Shown here piece by piece: positions 9,551-18,171 of a DNA stretch of 64,000 bases. A model generated the notes under the pieces. It worked only from the letters and a program-made list of their open reading frames with translations. It did not search any database and had not been told where the DNA came from. Position 1 is the first letter of the stretch. Every line of letters begins with the position of its first letter. The position numbers were made by a program, and so were the translations under genes. The DNA is from JAAFHB01 sp942493325 (GTDB lineage Bacteria > Bacteroidota > Bacteroidia > Bacteroidales > Prolixibacteraceae), in the NCBI GenBank assembly GCA_942493325.1, contig OW818689.1:310001-374000 (forward strand), in the 5' to 3' direction.

Positions 9551-10189
9551 TTACATAATTAAATCGCAACCATCATATTTATCCGTGAAAGCATCCCAGT
9601 CGAAAGGTGTTTTTAGAATGGATTCAATCTTCCCGCCGATATTTCCAAAATTCACAAACGAATAGTGATTATTGAATGCATAGTAACCCCGTTCGTAATA
9701 TTCACACTCTTTGACAAGACCTTTAATCGTGGTGATAATTTCGTCATCGGGTTTGTCCGGATTCTCAATGTACCTAATCCCATGTACCAGGAATTTATCT
9801 CCTCTCTTTTCCTTTTTGGTCAACGGCACATCGATCACCATATAGATGTTTATTCCGTTGAAAAGGTCATCACTGATTTTAAATCTGGAAGGCTTACCTT
9901 TCATCAGTTCAACATCGTTGCCCGAATTGAAATATTTCTGCAAATCAATCCGGGCCTTTTCATCTGAAATAAATTTTTTATGAATACCCTCATAGAGGAC
10001 TTCGACATAACTTTGAAAGTGGCCAAACGCTTCTTCCCTTGCCAGAATGGGAGAATCATTGTAAAACTCTTTTTGTGTTTTAACAAAAGCTTCTTCCAGA
10101 TTTCCATTGTTCACCAGGAAATCGAATTTATCGCCAATGTTCTTGCGATAGAACAGGGAGTCTACTGTGTAGTGGAAATGAGGGTTCAT
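9551..10189 (-). CDS. Hypothetical soluble protein, 212 residues
   Basis: I do not recognise the family. The start at 10189 (MNPHFHYTVDSLFYR) is preferred over the upstream ATG at 10204 because the first five extra residues look unstructured. The protein has no signal peptide or membrane segment. It is rich in aromatic residues and has alternating charged segments, with a beta-rich middle (INIYMVIDVPLTKKEKRGDK). A lone gene: a tRNA lies on one side and a tandem repeat array on the other. Confidence 0.55.
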   Translation of the reverse strand: MNPHFHYTVDSLFYRKNIGDKFDFLVNNGNLEEAFVKTQKEFYNDSPILAREEAFGHFQSYVEVLYEGIHKKFISDEKARIDLQKYFNSGNDVELMKGKPSRFKISDDLFNGINIYMVIDVPLTKKEKRGDKFLVHGIRYIENPDKPDDEIITTIKGLVKECEYYERGYYAFNNHYSFVNFGNIGGKIESILKTPFDWDAFTDKYDGCDLIM

Positions 10190-10258
10190 TGATTTAATAA
10201 TCAATATTATATTTATCGGTAAATGTAAAATTTTAATTCCATAAAAACATTATTTATT

Positions 10259-10612
10259 TTTCATCCATTCCCGCGGACTAAACATCCGTGCACATGGGTT
10301 ATTTGTTCGTGCCGGCGGATTAAACATTAATGCTCGCGGGTTTATCATGCTTTCTCTTAACTTAAACAGCTGTGCACCTTGGTTTTTCATTCGTGCTCCT
10401 GACTTAAACATTCGTACCTGCATATTTTTTACCGGCGCTTATGGATTAAACATTCGTACTTGCGGGTTTTTCATCCGTGCTTATGGTTTAAACATCCGTA
10501 CTCGTGGGTTTTTCATGCGTGCATATGGATTTAACATCTTTGCTCACGGGATTTTCATTTGTGCTTGTGACTTAAACATTCGTGCCTGCGGATTTTTCTT
10601 CCCTGCCAATGA
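10259..10612 (+). repeat. 21-bp tandem repeat array, about 17 units
   Basis: Two alternating 21-bp half-units make a 42-bp period: TTAAACATTCGTnCTnGnGGG and TTTTTCATnCGTGCTTATGGA. Both halves share the core CAT-Y-CGT-n6-GG. Units are degenerate at the edges and best preserved from 10440 to 10560. Because 21 is a multiple of three, one frame stays open for 95 codons with a repeating GLNIRTCGFFIRAY pattern, but it has no clear start signal. The units abut without unique spacers, so this is not a CRISPR array. Confidence 0.8.
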
Positions 10613-10660
10613 CCTATTGAGAAAGTCTGCTTAAAAGTAGGTACACCAATCACACGCTAT

Positions 10661-10708
10661 GCAAAATTCCCTGCCGGTATAATGTATCACGCGGCAGGGA
10701 ATTCCGGA
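10661..10708 (-). terminator. Strong hairpin downstream of the 245-residue gene
   Basis: AATTCCCTGCCG at 10661 pairs with CGGCAGGGAATTCC ending near 10708, around a loop of about 20 bases. On the minus strand it follows the stop of the gene at 10758 and continues into a short T-rich stretch (TTTTGC). Probably a terminator. Confidence 0.55.
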
Positions 10709-10757
10709 TGGATTACACTTTTAATGAAAAGAAAAAGACTTCTCTCTTTTTGATTTG

Positions 10758-11495
10758 TCAACTGATCAATTTTTTATTTACAAAAGCGATGTCACTGATT
10801 GATTTATATTCGGGACTCACTGCTCCAAATACTGATTTTACATAGCGCTTGGCATCCAATGCTGTGTCGACAAGACCGGTTTTTTCGGCATAGAGAACTG
10901 AATTGCGGTCCAGCCGCGCGATTTCGAGCTGCGCATCGGCGGAGAGAAAGGCGGAATTGGCCAGTTTTAATGTCTGGAGTCTTGCTTCGAGTCCTTCGAT
11001 GGTCAAATCCTGCTCGTTGGGCTTGTACGTAGGTATGGACTTCAGGAACGAAATTAATTTACCGAAGAGGTCCATACGGGTTTCCATCGAACTCTTGTGC
11101 AATTTATTACGCCTTTTGGTGGCGGCTTCTCCATCCGTTTCCGGAGATACCCCATCGGGCTCATTGTTGCTTCGTATTGCACGGATCATTGCTGCAGCCT
11201 GACTGATGGTTTGATCCGATACACCCGAGATTCGCAGTGCATTCATTGTACGTGTAAGTAAGCCTGGCAGGTTGGAAAAAGAAGAGGTACGGGCAGTGAC
11301 GGCATTATTACAGGCATCCTTTGCCGTATTTACCTTTGTGATGACAGCCTCTCCATCTGATCTGAGTTGTACCAGCTCAGGGATGGTAAGCCGTTGCTCG
11401 GATGGATTGTACTTTACTCCGAAAGTCATAACCCGTGCGATGACATTCTCCAGGTTCAAAACGTTTTGTTCGTTTCTCTTAGAATTTGAACTCAT
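10758..11495 (-). CDS. Hypothetical helical protein with an internal duplication
   Basis: A 245-residue soluble protein with no signal peptide. Two halves are similar. Residues about 29-70 (YNPSEQRLTIPELVQLRSDG) and about 158-200 (YKPNEQDLTIEGLEARLQTL) share the Y-x-P-x-E-Q-x-L-T-I-x-x-L pattern followed by a long Ala-rich helix. A charged linker (EPDGVSPETDGEAATKRRNK) separates them. I recall similar two-repeat proteins of unknown function in Bacteroidota but can assign no role. The gene stands alone. Confidence 0.65.
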   Translation of the reverse strand: MSSNSKRNEQNVLNLENVIARVMTFGVKYNPSEQRLTIPELVQLRSDGEAVITKVNTAKDACNNAVTARTSSFSNLPGLLTRTMNALRISGVSDQTISQAAAMIRAIRSNNEPDGVSPETDGEAATKRRNKLHKSSMETRMDLFGKLISFLKSIPTYKPNEQDLTIEGLEARLQTLKLANSAFLSADAQLEIARLDRNSVLYAEKTGLVDTALDAKRYVKSVFGAVSPEYKSISDIAFVNKKLIS

Positions 11496-12087
11496 TTTTT
11501 TAAATTTTTTAATGATTAATACAATTGAAAAGCCTTATCTGATTCTTTAAGCCGGTAAATTGTTGTATCAATAGTTGAAATCCAAAAAACTGATTTTTGT
11601 AACCTTGCAAACCTTCCCCGAAAGAGCAAACAAACATATCCGGACTGAAACCCTGAAGCACAAATCTTCCCAAGAAACAGGAATAACCCGGGAGGGCGTA
11701 TCCGAATAGGCCTATAAATATATGGAAATTTATCTTTATTTACTTAGGTGAATATAAGACAACTGCATAAGAAATGCAAATATATTATGGAAAATATTTT
11801 AACTATTTTCAGTTAAATAAAATTTGAAAATGGGTACCGTGATTTGCACATGCAGAGAACAAACCACCCTATAAAAAGGGCGATTAAAATCCCCCGAACC
11901 GATCACATACTTTAATCAAATGACTGCTCAATAGGTGCAGTTATCAAAACCTCCATTTTGAAGAACCGAGGATAAATTTAAGTTCAAAATATCCACACAT
12001 TTGAGAGGAGTAACTACATCTATATATCTTCTTTGAAATTATGTTGTCTGGAATATTAGTGAGGTTGTAGCCCTCTGAATGTTTAAA
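11496..12087. other. 592-bp AT-rich gap with no gene seen
   Basis: No coding frame of convincing length, RNA gene or repeat copy is visible. Near the DUF45 end, AGAGGAGTAACTAC (about 12004) can partly pair with GTTGTAGCCCTCT (about 12063), which could be a weak terminator for the restriction island. The rest is plain AT-rich sequence. Confidence 0.4.
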
Positions 12088-12801
12088 TTAATAATCCCAT
12101 TTAATATGACTTACCGGTAACTTATTTAGTTCATTTTTCAATTGTTTCCACTCCGGTAAATAATTGTCCATGTAGGCTATGAAATTTGCATTGTGACTTC
12201 GTTCCAGTAAGTGAACAAGTTCATGGACAACAATATATTCGATGCAATGAAATGGCTTCTTTGCGAGCTCAAGGTTCAGCCAGATACGCTTTGCGTCCCG
12301 GTTACAAGTGCCCCATTTGGTTTTCATTTTCTTTATGGCCAGTTCATTGATTGATACACTCATGATCTTTTCCCACTTCTCAATAATTGGGGGGGCAACT
12401 TCTTTGAGACGTTGCCTATACCATTCATCCATAATCACCTGCCTTTTTTGAACGTCTGTATTTGGACGGACATGGAGTTCAATTGTATTGTGTTTGATAG
12501 TTACAAATGGTGGTGCATCATGTTCAATAATCTTCAACAGGTAACGCATGCCTAAAAAGTAATGACCCTCTTTATACAGAAATTCTCTGGGTGCCTCACG
12601 TACCTGTTCAAGGAATTTTTTCTGCTGGTTTTTTATCCATCCTAATTTTGAAATGGCATAAATCCGGATGTTATCAAGGCTCATTCGTAAAGGCGCAGCT
12701 ATGCGTACTCTTCCTGAAGGAGGATAAACACTAAGGTGCACATTCTTAATGTCTTTTAAAACAACATCAATCGTTATATCATTCAAATGCAATTGATCCA
12801 T
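12088..12801 (-). CDS. DUF45/YgjP-type zinc metallopeptidase
   Basis: A 237-residue protein with VVHELVHLLERSHNANF at about residues 186-202. This gives the HExxH zinc site plus a third ligand histidine, as in the DUF45/SprT-like family. KMKTKWGTCN just before is the family's conserved stretch. The gene starts one base after the hsdR stop codon, so it is the last gene of the restriction operon. DUF45 proteins are very often encoded beside type I hsdR genes, but their role there is not established. Confidence 0.85.
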   Translation of the reverse strand: MDQLHLNDITIDVVLKDIKNVHLSVYPPSGRVRIAAPLRMSLDNIRIYAISKLGWIKNQQKKFLEQVREAPREFLYKEGHYFLGMRYLLKIIEHDAPPFVTIKHNTIELHVRPNTDVQKRQVIMDEWYRQRLKEVAPPIIEKWEKIMSVSINELAIKKMKTKWGTCNRDAKRIWLNLELAKKPFHCIEYIVVHELVHLLERSHNANFIAYMDNYLPEWKQLKNELNKLPVSHIKWDY

Positions 12802-12802
12802 C

Positions 12803-15800
12803 TTAATACTCAGTTTGGTTTTTTACAATTTCAAAAATCCGCTCTGTTTCATCAATACTGCGCAACACCTTATAAATTGCTTGTTTGACAGCCTTCTCCC
12901 GCGTATCAATTCCGCGCCAGCCATTCGGCTTATACTCCACGATACTTTCATGCAACAGTAAAGCCAATGCTTCGTTTTTGCCCAAATTATTATAGAGAGC
13001 CCTTTGTGCAGGTGTTTTTAAGGTAGGAGGTGTGGTTGGTTTAATACCAGACTGCACTTTTGCAGCAATTGCCGCGATCTTTTTCAGGTAATCCTCGTAA
13101 CTGATTGCGTTGGCTTTGCGTTCCTTTATCACTTCATTGAGCAGGATACTCATTTCCTCAAAAAATGCAGGGTCGATCAGGTGGTCTTTCATGATCTTAT
13201 GCCTGACATTATTTTCAATGGTTTCGGCGACGGCTTGTTGGTTACCTTTGATACCAGGAGGCATATTATTAATTGCATCAGCGATTCCACTCTTCACGAT
13301 AATATCAATCAGCGACATATCACCAAAAGGTGAAATTTGCCTCGGTTCGTCTGCCTGAATATAATTATCAATCAGGTGCCGCATATCAGCTTCATAAGCT
13401 TTCATATCCAGTATTTCACCACTGGCCATCCTGATTTCTTCCCTTAGCTTCAAATAAAAATCAACCTGTTTTTTTATATCTTCCTGTTCTGACGGTAAAT
13501 ATCCTGCTTCATCCATATCAGCAGCCAGATTGGCATAAGCCCTGATCAACGAAATAGTAGCCTTATACAAAGCTGTACGCTGTAATTCGGTATTCTTAAG
13601 TTCTTCTGGTTTTTCGGTATTTCCACAGAAGTAATGCTGATAATCAATTTGAGATTTAGGTGGAGGAACAGGCTCACACAACAAGGCAATTTCTTCAAGT
13701 GCATTGTCCAAACGTTCACGCCCTTTTTTCAGACGATCAAGCAACAGAATTTGACAATCTTCGGCTTTGAACTGATCGTAATCCATTTCAGAAGTATAGA
13801 CTGCCACCGCATTTTCAACTTTCTTAAACAAGTCCTTATAATCCACAATATAACCGAACTGTTTATCTTCAGTATCCAGCCGGTTTACACGACAAATAGC
13901 CTGGAATAAACCGTGATCCTGCATACTTTTATCAATGTATAGATAGGTGCAGGCAGGAGCATCGAAGCCGGTGAGTAGTTTGTCGACGACAATTAACAAA
14001 CGCATCAGAGCGGGTTCCCTGATGAATTTGTTTTTTGCAAGGTCTTCATACGTTTCTGTCTTCGTTTTCCCTTGAGACGGTACGATATCTTTCAGCAGAT
14101 CAGTATAAATCTTGTAGATAAATTCTTTGTCTGTTTCTGTATTGGCTCCTGTATCTTCAGTTGTTATGTCCTTTGTGGCTGGGTTGTAAGAAGTGATTAT
14201 TGCACAGCGATTTTTGAATTCTGTTTGCTGAAAAAGTTCATAGTATTTGCTGGCCTCATGAATACTCCCTGCAACTAAAATGGCATTTCCTAAATGAGAA
14301 CTTAAACGTGGCTTGACACTGAAATCAAAAACGATATCGCTTACCACTTTCTCCATACGCGAACGGGAACTCAGCACCATCTGCATCGTGCCCCATTTCA
14401 TTTTAAGCGCCAACTTTTGAAAATCATTGAGTCCTTTTGTTTTTGCCGCGAACCACGCGTCAACTTTCGCTGGAGATGATAAATGTTGATCAATATCTCT
14501 GGCTTCATAGATTAAATCCAATATCACCTGGTCTTCGACACCTTCATTGAATTTGTAGGTGTGTATATATCCTCCGAATACCTCAAGGCTGGTTTGTTTA
14601 TCTGATTTAAGGAGAGGCGTTCCGGTAAAACCAATAAAAACAGCGTTTTGAAGCATCGCCTTCATTACCTTATGTAGTTTGCCACTTTGGGTACGATGGC
14701 ACTCATCCACAAAAACGAATAGCTCACCTACGGTTTTTGTAGGACTACTGCGAAGCTCTTCAATGAATTTATCAAAGTCTTCCACATCCTTCTTTCCGAA
14801 TTTATGAATCAGCGAACACAATAATCTTGGCGAGGGCTGGCTTAGTTGTTCCATCAGCTCCCTGCCACTCGATGTTCGTTTGAGTTCTACCCCGGCATCG
14901 TTAAAAACCCGCTCGATTTGTTTGTCAAGTTCCATGCGATCCGTAAGAATTGCAACACGGGCATTCGGATTGTTTTCCAAAATCCATTTTGCCAGCAAAA
15001 CCATCACGATGCTTTTACCGCTTCCCTGGGTGTGCCAGATGATACCTCCTTCACGACGACGTACATATTCCTGTGCCGCTTTAATGCCAAAGAACTGGTG
15101 ATGCCGCGGAAGCTTTTTTATTCCGCCATCAAATAACACAAAGTCATATATCAATTCGAGCAGCCGGTGCTTATTGCATATTTTCACAAGGTACTTATCA
15201 ACCAGTAGTTGGCTGTTGTTATCAATATCCTCTTTCCAGCCCAGGAAGAATTTCTCTGGTGTGCCGATGGTACCATAACGAAGACCTTCCGTATCGTTTC
15301 CTGCCATCACCAACTGTATAGTGGAGAAAAAGGATTGAATAAACTCCGGTTGTTGGTTTACAAGGTTTTGGCGGATGCCATCGCCAATAGAAACCGTACT
15401 TCTTTTTAACTCAATTAGACCAATTGCAATTCCATTGATATACAATACAATATCGGGTCGTTTTTCCCGGTTTCCCAGAACTGTCACCTCTTCGGCTATG
15501 GCGAAATCGTTTTTTTGAGGTTCAGCCCAGTTGATATAATGCAGCCGTTGATAACGATCTCCAGGATTGGCGATTACTTCATGACCATAGCGCAATAGTT
15601 TATAGACCTCTTTGTTGTTGCCATAAAGGGTGCGGTCGTAATTACGGGCTTCGTTTTGAAGTTTGTAGATAGCACGTTTAACCAATTCTTCAGGGTAACC
15701 AGCTTTATTGATCAGATAATTGCGAAGCAGTCCCTCTTCAATATTACTGTTATTGAGGCGGTCTTCCCAGTTGCCGAGGTATTTGTACCCCAGTTGCTCC

Positions 15801-15859
15801 AGGAACAGTTTAACTATCCGGGCTTGTGTTAAGCGTTCAATCTGGCCGATGGTGCTCAT
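12803..15859 (-). CDS. hsdR: Type I restriction endonuclease subunit R
   Basis: A 1018-residue motor and nuclease subunit. The N-terminal PD-(D/E)xK nuclease is seen in RPDIVLYINGIAIGLIELKR (about residues 134-153). Superfamily 2 helicase motifs follow: WHTQGSGKSIVM (Walker A, about 275), FVDECHRTQSG (DEAD-type Walker B) and FIGFTGTPL (motif III). The C-terminal helical part probably contacts HsdM. The length is normal. The start codon overlaps the stop of a DUF4062 remnant (ATGA), showing that the damaged gene was once translationally coupled to hsdR. HsdR requires HsdM and HsdS for cleavage. Confidence 0.95.
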   Translation of the reverse strand: MSTIGQIERLTQARIVKLFLEQLGYKYLGNWEDRLNNSNIEEGLLRNYLINKAGYPEELVKRAIYKLQNEARNYDRTLYGNNKEVYKLLRYGHEVIANPGDRYQRLHYINWAEPQKNDFAIAEEVTVLGNREKRPDIVLYINGIAIGLIELKRSTVSIGDGIRQNLVNQQPEFIQSFFSTIQLVMAGNDTEGLRYGTIGTPEKFFLGWKEDIDNNSQLLVDKYLVKICNKHRLLELIYDFVLFDGGIKKLPRHHQFFGIKAAQEYVRRREGGIIWHTQGSGKSIVMVLLAKWILENNPNARVAILTDRMELDKQIERVFNDAGVELKRTSSGRELMEQLSQPSPRLLCSLIHKFGKKDVEDFDKFIEELRSSPTKTVGELFVFVDECHRTQSGKLHKVMKAMLQNAVFIGFTGTPLLKSDKQTSLEVFGGYIHTYKFNEGVEDQVILDLIYEARDIDQHLSSPAKVDAWFAAKTKGLNDFQKLALKMKWGTMQMVLSSRSRMEKVVSDIVFDFSVKPRLSSHLGNAILVAGSIHEASKYYELFQQTEFKNRCAIITSYNPATKDITTEDTGANTETDKEFIYKIYTDLLKDIVPSQGKTKTETYEDLAKNKFIREPALMRLLIVVDKLLTGFDAPACTYLYIDKSMQDHGLFQAICRVNRLDTEDKQFGYIVDYKDLFKKVENAVAVYTSEMDYDQFKAEDCQILLLDRLKKGRERLDNALEEIALLCEPVPPPKSQIDYQHYFCGNTEKPEELKNTELQRTALYKATISLIRAYANLAADMDEAGYLPSEQEDIKKQVDFYLKLREEIRMASGEILDMKAYEADMRHLIDNYIQADEPRQISPFGDMSLIDIIVKSGIADAINNMPPGIKGNQQAVAETIENNVRHKIMKDHLIDPAFFEEMSILLNEVIKERKANAISYEDYLKKIAAIAAKVQSGIKPTTPPTLKTPAQRALYNNLGKNEALALLLHESIVEYKPNGWRGIDTREKAVKQAIYKVLRSIDETERIFEIVKNQTEY

Positions 15860-16330
15860 TTTTTCTTTTTGGATTTTAAGAGTCTCTTTTTCAATTCGAC
15901 ACCCCTGGTGGTTAGCCGGTAACGTTGTTCCTGATGATGGATCTGTGCGGTTTACGTAGTTTGGCCGGGCTCAACCCTAAAGTTGATCCATTTTTGCATG
16001 ACGTTGCAAACCGGAATCGCCTAAAACAAAAATAAGCCGTGTTTTGTGCTGCCGGGAAGCTTCGTCGAACTCGCGTTCAGTTGGCGAAATACCTTCAGCA
16101 TCTTCAGAACCGTAACTGGCGCCAAACAGACCGAGATAAATATCGCATTTGGTAATCTCATTTATATAAACCGCATCTGCCCGCTGGTCTGAAGCAGGTA
16201 AGTTCTCGAATAAAAAAGGTTCGAAAAAAAGCCCCAGCAACGGGTCGCTATGCAAATAATCAAACAGGCTTTGCCTTTCGTTGGCAAATTCTGTTTGTAC
16301 ACTGCTAATAAAGACTTTAATTCTTTTCAT
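15856..16330 (-). pseudogene. DUF4062 gene remnant with internal deletion
   Basis: The first 117 residues, MKRIKVFISSVQTEFANERQ to HAKMDQL, are a clear DUF4062 N-terminus (FISSVQxEF, CDIYLGLFGASYGS, SPTEREFDEA). The frame then stops at 15977. About 35 codons before hsdR, a different frame reads HHQEQRYRLTTRGVELKKR and ends in KKKK with a TGA overlapping the hsdR ATG. This looks like the genuine C-terminus of the same gene. Intact DUF4062 proteins in restriction operons are several hundred residues long, so most of the gene appears deleted. The link between the two pieces is inference. Confidence 0.65.
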
Positions 16331-16331
16331 T

Positions 16332-16372
16332 GTCAGAATCAGGATTAAAGGATTGATGGATTTGCAGGATTT
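16332..16372. repeat. Left inverted repeat of the GxxExxY cassette
   Basis: GAATCAGGATTAAAGGATTG and the following GATGGATTTGCAGGATTT form the mirror image of the repeat at 16876-16920. It begins one base from the DUF4062 start codon. Confidence 0.7.
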
Positions 16373-16761
16373 GAATCCGTATATTTTTTATTGAATACCT
16401 TTTTAAACTGAAGGCTCACAGCTCCAAAATTAATTAGTAAACCAATCGAAAAATCGTAAGCAACCACATAATTTTTGGCCTGAGCCAGATGTACATCTTC
16501 AAGATTTATTAGTGCCTTCAATTCAACAATCACTTTGTCTTCAACAACAAAGTCGGCTCGTCGGGTGCCAACGTCAATACCTTCATAAAAAATGGTATGC
16601 TCTTTTTCACGAACAAATTCCAAACCAGCTCTTTCTAATTCAATAGCAAGGCATCTTTGGTAAATTACTTCCTGAAATCCATTTCCTAATGTATTATGAA
16701 CTTTCATGGCACAACCATTTATTTTATAGGTTATCTGGTCAAGGGTCAACTCTTCTTTCAT
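16345..16761 (-). CDS. GxxExxY family protein
   Basis: A 138-residue protein of the GxxExxY family (related to PD-(D/E)xK nucleases). The name motif is GNGFQEVIY at about residues 26-34. The nuclease-like core is ADFVVEDKVIVELKAL (residues about 69-84), with Asp and ExK in the expected order. INFGAVSLQFKK near the end is a conserved family block. The last residues (NPANPSIL) are translated from the left inverted repeat. The gene sits between inverted repeats within the restriction operon, same strand as its neighbours. Its biological role is not established. Confidence 0.88.
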   Translation of the reverse strand: MKEELTLDQITYKINGCAMKVHNTLGNGFQEVIYQRCLAIELERAGLEFVREKEHTIFYEGIDVGTRRADFVVEDKVIVELKALINLEDVHLAQAKNYVVAYDFSIGLLINFGAVSLQFKKVFNKKYTDSNPANPSIL

Positions 16762-16875
16762 CCTGTAAGTATTTAAGTTTTAAATAGGTTTTTATTTTAT
16801 CGGTTATGTAATCAATTATTATCTCTTGTTTTATCTTGCAATTTTATTTCGCTTAAACTTTTAGCATGCGTATTC

Positions 16876-16920
16876 TTTAATCCTGTAAATCCATCAATCC
16901 TGTAAATCCTGATTCAGACG
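16876..16920. repeat. Right inverted repeat of the GxxExxY cassette
   Basis: TTTAATCCTGTAAATCCATC followed by AATCCTGTAAATCCTGATTC contains a repeated AATCCTGTAAATCC word and is the reverse complement of the left repeat with few changes. The last residues of HsdS (NQDLQD, stop at 16894) are encoded inside it. Confidence 0.7.
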
Positions 16921-18171
16921 TATTTTTCCCGTCAGCAATTCCTGCATCATCCCCTGTTTAATCAATTTATATTTACCTAATTTTTGCTCCAAAGCAGTGA
17001 TTTCAGCATCCATATCCGAAAGAATTGTGGCGATTCGGGTTTGTTCTTCAACACTTGAAGGGACTGTAACTTTTAGTTTACCTAAAGATCCTCTTGAAAT
17101 TCGTTTATGAGTCGTTCCACCGCAAAGTTCGCTTACTGCATTTAGCCATTTCCCGGTTGAGAAGATGTATGACATAAAGATGCGATTGGCAACCTCATTT
17201 CTTGGACGGAATATAGTGACATCTACAGAGGTTATGATTTTTTCCTCGTCAATCTTTGGAAGCACACATGCTCTGCCAGCTGGTTCGGCCAATCTGCAAA
17301 TGAGAAGATCCCCTTTATGAATCTCTTTACATTTTAATTTTTCAAATGATTGGGGAAAAATGTATTTCTTTCCTTCTTTATCTAAAAATTTCCCAATTCC
17401 AATATTCCCAGTTTGAAGTAATCGAATGCCTTCAGTAGTGATATGTACTGCTTCGATCCAATCACCGTCATCAAATAGTTCCTTTTTATTATCAGCTAAT
17501 TGCAAAATTGACCTTTCCTCCCACCCATCTTTCGGCTTCAGCAACTCTTGCATCGCTCCCTGCTTGATGGCCCGCTTTTTTTCGATGAGTTTTTCGAGGC
17601 TAATGATCAGGGCATCGGCATCATTAAGGGCAGTGGCTATGGCGGTTTGCTCTGATTTGGTGGAGGGAAGAGGAATTTTAAATTTTTTTATTTGCCCAAT
17701 ATTTAAACCTTGCCTATTACCACCAGATTGCAAGCTGTCAATTTGCTTTTGACCATTTCGTGACAGTATAAATAAATTAAGGTATATTGGATTAATCTTT
17801 TCTTCAATCACCCTAATGATACAAACATGCTGATTTACATTACCTCCAATTAGCATTTTATTTGCATAGGAACTTCGTCCAATTGAAGCACCAGAAATAT
17901 TTAAGAAAACATCATTTAATTTAATTTCGGTATTCGGAAATGTTTGATGAGTCTCATCATCAATAAAGGCAATGTCATCTAATATTAATTGGCCCCATCC
18001 AATATTTTGACTTCTTACAAATGGTCTTCCATCTTCTTTGTAAACAGTTTCTCCACCGGTTGGAGTAATTCCACTACCAATCTTAATTGTTAGTTCATCT
18101 AGTACATTAACCTCCCAATCTTCAGGGATAGTTCCAACTTCCGTCTGCTTATAACCTTTCCTTACTTCCAT
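16894..18171 (-). CDS. hsdS: Type I restriction specificity subunit
   Basis: A 425-residue DNA-recognition subunit with the usual two target-recognition domains, each followed by a conserved helical spacer. The first spacer has KSEQTAIATALNDADALI...QGAMQELL. The second has EEQTRIATILSDMDAEI...KQGMMQELLTGKIRL. These repeats set the spacing of the bipartite recognition site. The start codon overlaps the end of hsdM by ten bases. The last five or six residues come from an inverted repeat of the downstream cassette, so the natural terminus was altered by insertion, probably without harm. The target sequence cannot be read from the protein. Confidence 0.94.
   Translation of the reverse strand: MEVRKGYKQTEVGTIPEDWEVNVLDELTIKIGSGITPTGGETVYKEDGRPFVRSQNIGWGQLILDDIAFIDDETHQTFPNTEIKLNDVFLNISGASIGRSSYANKMLIGGNVNQHVCIIRVIEEKINPIYLNLFILSRNGQKQIDSLQSGGNRQGLNIGQIKKFKIPLPSTKSEQTAIATALNDADALIISLEKLIEKKRAIKQGAMQELLKPKDGWEERSILQLADNKKELFDDGDWIEAVHITTEGIRLLQTGNIGIGKFLDKEGKKYIFPQSFEKLKCKEIHKGDLLICRLAEPAGRACVLPKIDEEKIITSVDVTIFRPRNEVANRIFMSYIFSTGKWLNAVSELCGGTTHKRISRGSLGKLKVTVPSSVEEQTRIATILSDMDAEITALEQKLGKYKLIKQGMMQELLTGKIRLNQDLQD

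Noticed and set aside
10259..10612. CRISPR array
   Set aside because: The units abut, have no unique spacers of constant length, and no cas gene is nearby.
10347..10634. A 95-residue protein-coding gene
   Set aside because: The open frame is a consequence of the 21-bp repeat unit being divisible by three. The product is a low-complexity repeat with no start signal.
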